Source: Bacteroidota bacterium
GTDB taxonomy: Bacteria > Bacteroidota > Bacteroidia > AKYH767-A > OLB10
Direction of reading: 5' to 3'
Length of the DNA: 64,000 nucleotides
Assembly (NCBI GenBank): GCA_023251535.1
Contig: JAHEYP010000005.1
Span: forward strand, 1 to 64,000
Positions 61,963 to 64,000 of the stretch are shown in pieces. Under the pieces are notes generated by a model. That model was given only the letters and a program-made list of their open reading frames with translations, did not search any database and was not told the origin of the DNA. Numbering within the stretch: position 1 is the first letter of the stretch; each line of letters starts with the position of its first letter. A program made the position numbers and the translations under genes.

Positions 61963-63462
61963 TTAGTCGATGATTGTTTCGAAATTATATGTTCTTAAAA
62001 ACTCAATTGAGTTCTTAATATCTGTAAAGAGCACTCGGTCTTTATCAACGAAAGGTACTACTTTTCTGTAATCCGAAATTAACTGCTCTAATTTTGAAGA
62101 TGATTTTGCAGGACGACGGAATTCCATCGCTTGCGATGCATTCATTAATTCTATTGCAAGTATCTTCTCTAGATTCATTACTACTCTATATAGCTTCGTT
62201 GCTGCATTTGCTCCCATACTCACGTGATCTTCTTGTCCGTTTGATGATACAATCGAATCAATTGATGCAGGTGTACATAATTGCTTATTCTGACTTACAA
62301 TCGATGCAGCAGTATATTGAGGAATCATAAAGCCTGAGTCTAATCCCGGATTTGCCACTAAAAATGCCGGCAATCCTCTTAAGCCACTGATTAATTGATA
62401 AGTTCTTCTTTCACTGATGTTCCCTAATTCGGCTAATGCAATTGCTAAGAAATCTAATGGCAATGCTAATGGTTGTCCGTGGAAATTACCCGCGCTGATA
62501 ATTAAATCTTCTTCTGGAAAAACTGTTGGATTATCAGTTACTGAATTTACTTCAGTGGTAAAAACTGATGCTACATATTCTATCGTGTCTTTCGATGCAC
62601 CATGCACTTGAGGAATACAACGGAAAGCATATGGGTCTTGCACATGTTGCTTCGCACGACTAATCATCTCGCTTCCGTTAAGCAACTCACGGTAACGGCT
62701 AGCCGTATTTATTTGTCCTGCATGTGGACGAATATCATGTATCAAATGATGAAAAGGTTCTATCCTTCCATCAAAGCCTTCTAATGAAATTGCTCCAACT
62801 ATATCTGCAATACGCTCTAATCTCTTAGCTTGAAGTATGCTCCAACTACCAAATGAGCTCATAAACTGAGTCCCGTTAAGTAATGCTAATCCTTCTTTCG
62901 ACTTCAATACCACAGGCTTCAAGTTAAATTTCTTCAAAGTTTCTGCTGCCGACATCTTCTCACCATTTACTCGTACTTCTCCTAAGCCAATTAAAGGCAA
63001 ACTTAAATGTGCTAAGGGAGCTAAATCGCCCGATGCACCTAATGATCCTTGGTCGTAAACAACAGGAAGAATGTCGTTATTGAAAAATTCAATCATCAAT
63101 TGAACTGTCTCTACTTGCACCCCTGAATTGCCATATGACATTCCTTGAATTTTCAAGAACAACATCAACTTCACGATATCAGAAGGAACTTCTTCACCAG
63201 TTCCGCAAGCATGCGACATTACCAAGTTTACTTGCAATTGACCCAAGTCTTGCTTCGAAATCGATTTATTGTACAATGATCCGAATCCTGTGTTAATTCC
63301 ATAAAAAGCAGCATCACTACTTTCCATTTTCTTATCTAAGTAATCGCGACATTCTTTTATTTTCGCTTTCGACTCATCACTCAATGCCAACTTTGTAGAT
63401 GGCTCTAACATCAACTTTAACGTTTCAAACGTAACTTGATTCGAAGAAACAATATGATTCAT
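61963..63462 (-). CDS. hutH: Histidine ammonia-lyase
   Basis: 499 aa. Converts L-histidine to urocanate and ammonia, the first step of histidine use. The MIO prosthetic group forms from the ASG triad in GSLGASGDLAPLAHL (about residue 146). Also seen: YGINTGFGSLYNKSIS (about 58-73), MLFLKIQGMSYGNSGVQ, NGTQFMSSFGS, EVNSVTDNPTVFPEEDL, FHGQPLALPLDFLAIALAEL (positions about 330-349), and SSNGQEDHVSMG. All of the family core is present and length is normal. Its gene directly follows hisS (12 bp) and precedes the C1 peptidase, with no other hut genes in view. Confidence 0.95.
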   Translation of the reverse strand: MNHIVSSNQVTFETLKLMLEPSTKLALSDESKAKIKECRDYLDKKMESSDAAFYGINTGFGSLYNKSISKQDLGQLQVNLVMSHACGTGEEVPSDIVKLMLFLKIQGMSYGNSGVQVETVQLMIEFFNNDILPVVYDQGSLGASGDLAPLAHLSLPLIGLGEVRVNGEKMSAAETLKKFNLKPVVLKSKEGLALLNGTQFMSSFGSWSILQAKRLERIADIVGAISLEGFDGRIEPFHHLIHDIRPHAGQINTASRYRELLNGSEMISRAKQHVQDPYAFRCIPQVHGASKDTIEYVASVFTTEVNSVTDNPTVFPEEDLIISAGNFHGQPLALPLDFLAIALAELGNISERRTYQLISGLRGLPAFLVANPGLDSGFMIPQYTAASIVSQNKQLCTPASIDSIVSSNGQEDHVSMGANAATKLYRVVMNLEKILAIELMNASQAMEFRRPAKSSSKLEQLISDYRKVVPFVDKDRVLFTDIKNSIEFLRTYNFETIID

Positions 63463-63474
63463 TTTCTACTTTTT

Positions 63475-64000
63475 TTATTTCAATAGATCAGCTAACTGAT
63501 CAAGTTTAATTTTTTGCTGTGTGCCGTCAGACATGTTCTTTAATGTCACTTCACGGGAATTTCTTTCTTCAGATCCTGCTAGAATAACATAAGGAATATT
63601 CCTTGCATCTGCATATCCCATTTGCTTTTTCATTTTCACAGCATCAGGATATAGTTCAGCATATACTGCATTATTCCTTAGTGTACGAAGTATCTCCAAT
63701 CCGTAAGCTATTTCTTCACCTCCGAAATTCACAATCAGCACTTTCGTCGATAATGTTGCATCTGCAGGAAACAATCCTGCTTCCTCTAAAACATCATAAA
63801 TTCGATCAGCTCCAAATGAAATCCCTACACCCGACATTCCATTCAATCCGAATATGCCCGTTAAATCGTCATACCTTCCACCTCCACAAATACTGCTAGT
63901 AAATGAGGAACGTGAGTCATCAACCTTAACTTCAAAGATTGCTCCTGTGTAATAATTCAATCCACGCGCTAAAGTCATTTCAAATTCAAGGTTTACCTTT
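63475..64000 (-). CDS. hisS: Histidine--tRNA ligase, C-terminal part (5' end beyond window)
   Basis: Only the last 175 codons are in the window. Translating to the window edge gives KVNLEFEMTLARGLNYYTG, where ARGLNYYTG is the class II HisRS motif (normally RGLDYYTG) that binds histidine and the adenylate. Then CGGGRYDDLTGIFGLNGMSG and GISFGADRIYDVLE (motif 3). The C-terminal anticodon-binding domain begins near TKVLIVNFGGEE and ends LKNMSDGTQQKIKLDQLADLL. The GLN at the RGLD position is a mild variant. The gene runs leftward toward hutH, 12 bp away, so the two histidine-related genes form one unit. Confidence 0.94.
   Translation of the reverse strand, partial: KVNLEFEMTLARGLNYYTGAIFEVKVDDSRSSFTSSICGGGRYDDLTGIFGLNGMSGVGISFGADRIYDVLEEAGLFPADATLSTKVLIVNFGGEEIAYGLEILRTLRNNAVYAELYPDAVKMKKQMGYADARNIPYVILAGSEERNSREVTLKNMSDGTQQKIKLDQLADLLK

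Overview
The window looks like a chromosomal segment of a low-GC Bacteroidota (Bacteroidetes) bacterium. The sequence-level reasons are: giant secreted proteins built from PKD domains; two proteins with the C-terminal type IX secretion (T9SS, Por) sorting domain that begins near YPNPF; families typical of the phylum (DUF3078, DUF4783, YitT, FIST, C1 peptidase of the KDSG type); and several start sites preceded by TAnnTTTG, the -7 element of the Bacteroidota housekeeping sigma factor, rather than a strong Shine-Dalgarno sequence. I saw no rRNA, tRNA, CRISPR array, transposase or phage gene.

Layout. 1-320: no supportable gene. 321-5008: divergent rdgB and a 1352-aa PKD/T9SS surface protein. 5005-22632: an 18-kb surface-polysaccharide locus in two divergent arms. 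The minus arm (16886 down to 5005) is one tight run: Wzm/Wzt ABC exporter, a double FkbM-type methyltransferase, a second methyltransferase, a GT11 fucosyltransferase-like protein, four GT2 and one GT4 glycosyltransferases, and an asparagine-synthase-like protein without the glutaminase cysteine. The plus arm (17144-22632) has a zinc-ribbon methyltransferase, a complete asparagine synthase, a polytopic membrane protein and a GT4 enzyme. 22623-25571: housekeeping (rlmH, DUF4783, nadC, YihY/BrkB). 25549-31326: a 1925-aa, 19-PKD-domain protein that stops inside its last fibronectin-like domain. 31577-35169: uvrA and a LOG-family protein. 35331-41561: a five-gene signalling operon (FIST protein, histidine kinase, single-domain response regulator, hybrid kinase with REC and HPt domains, and an NtrC-like AAA+ regulator without a DNA-binding domain). 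41677-46777: three coupled genes for membrane or surface proteins of unknown role. 46910-53320: mscL, DUF3078, an AddA/RecB-like helicase-nuclease, and pruA. 53352-57708: an orphan ABC ATPase, glutathione peroxidase, YitT, an acyltransferase and a GNAT protein. 57914-60697: a secreted transglutaminase-like protein and an unknown protein. 60701-64000: C1 peptidase, hutH and the 3' part of hisS.

How it fits together. The polysaccharide locus should build, decorate (fucose, methyl and possibly amide groups) and export a glycan, probably O-antigen or capsule. The surface PKD and beta-helix proteins would be exported by Sec and, where the sorting domain is present, by the T9SS. The most interesting candidates are the FIST-headed phosphorelay with a DNA-binding-free NtrC-like output, the three-gene 41.7-46.8 kb cluster, the truncated giant PKD protein overlapping the end of the BrkB gene, and the beta-propeller nested inside a PKD domain of the 1352-aa protein. 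All family assignments are by reading motifs; no database search was run.
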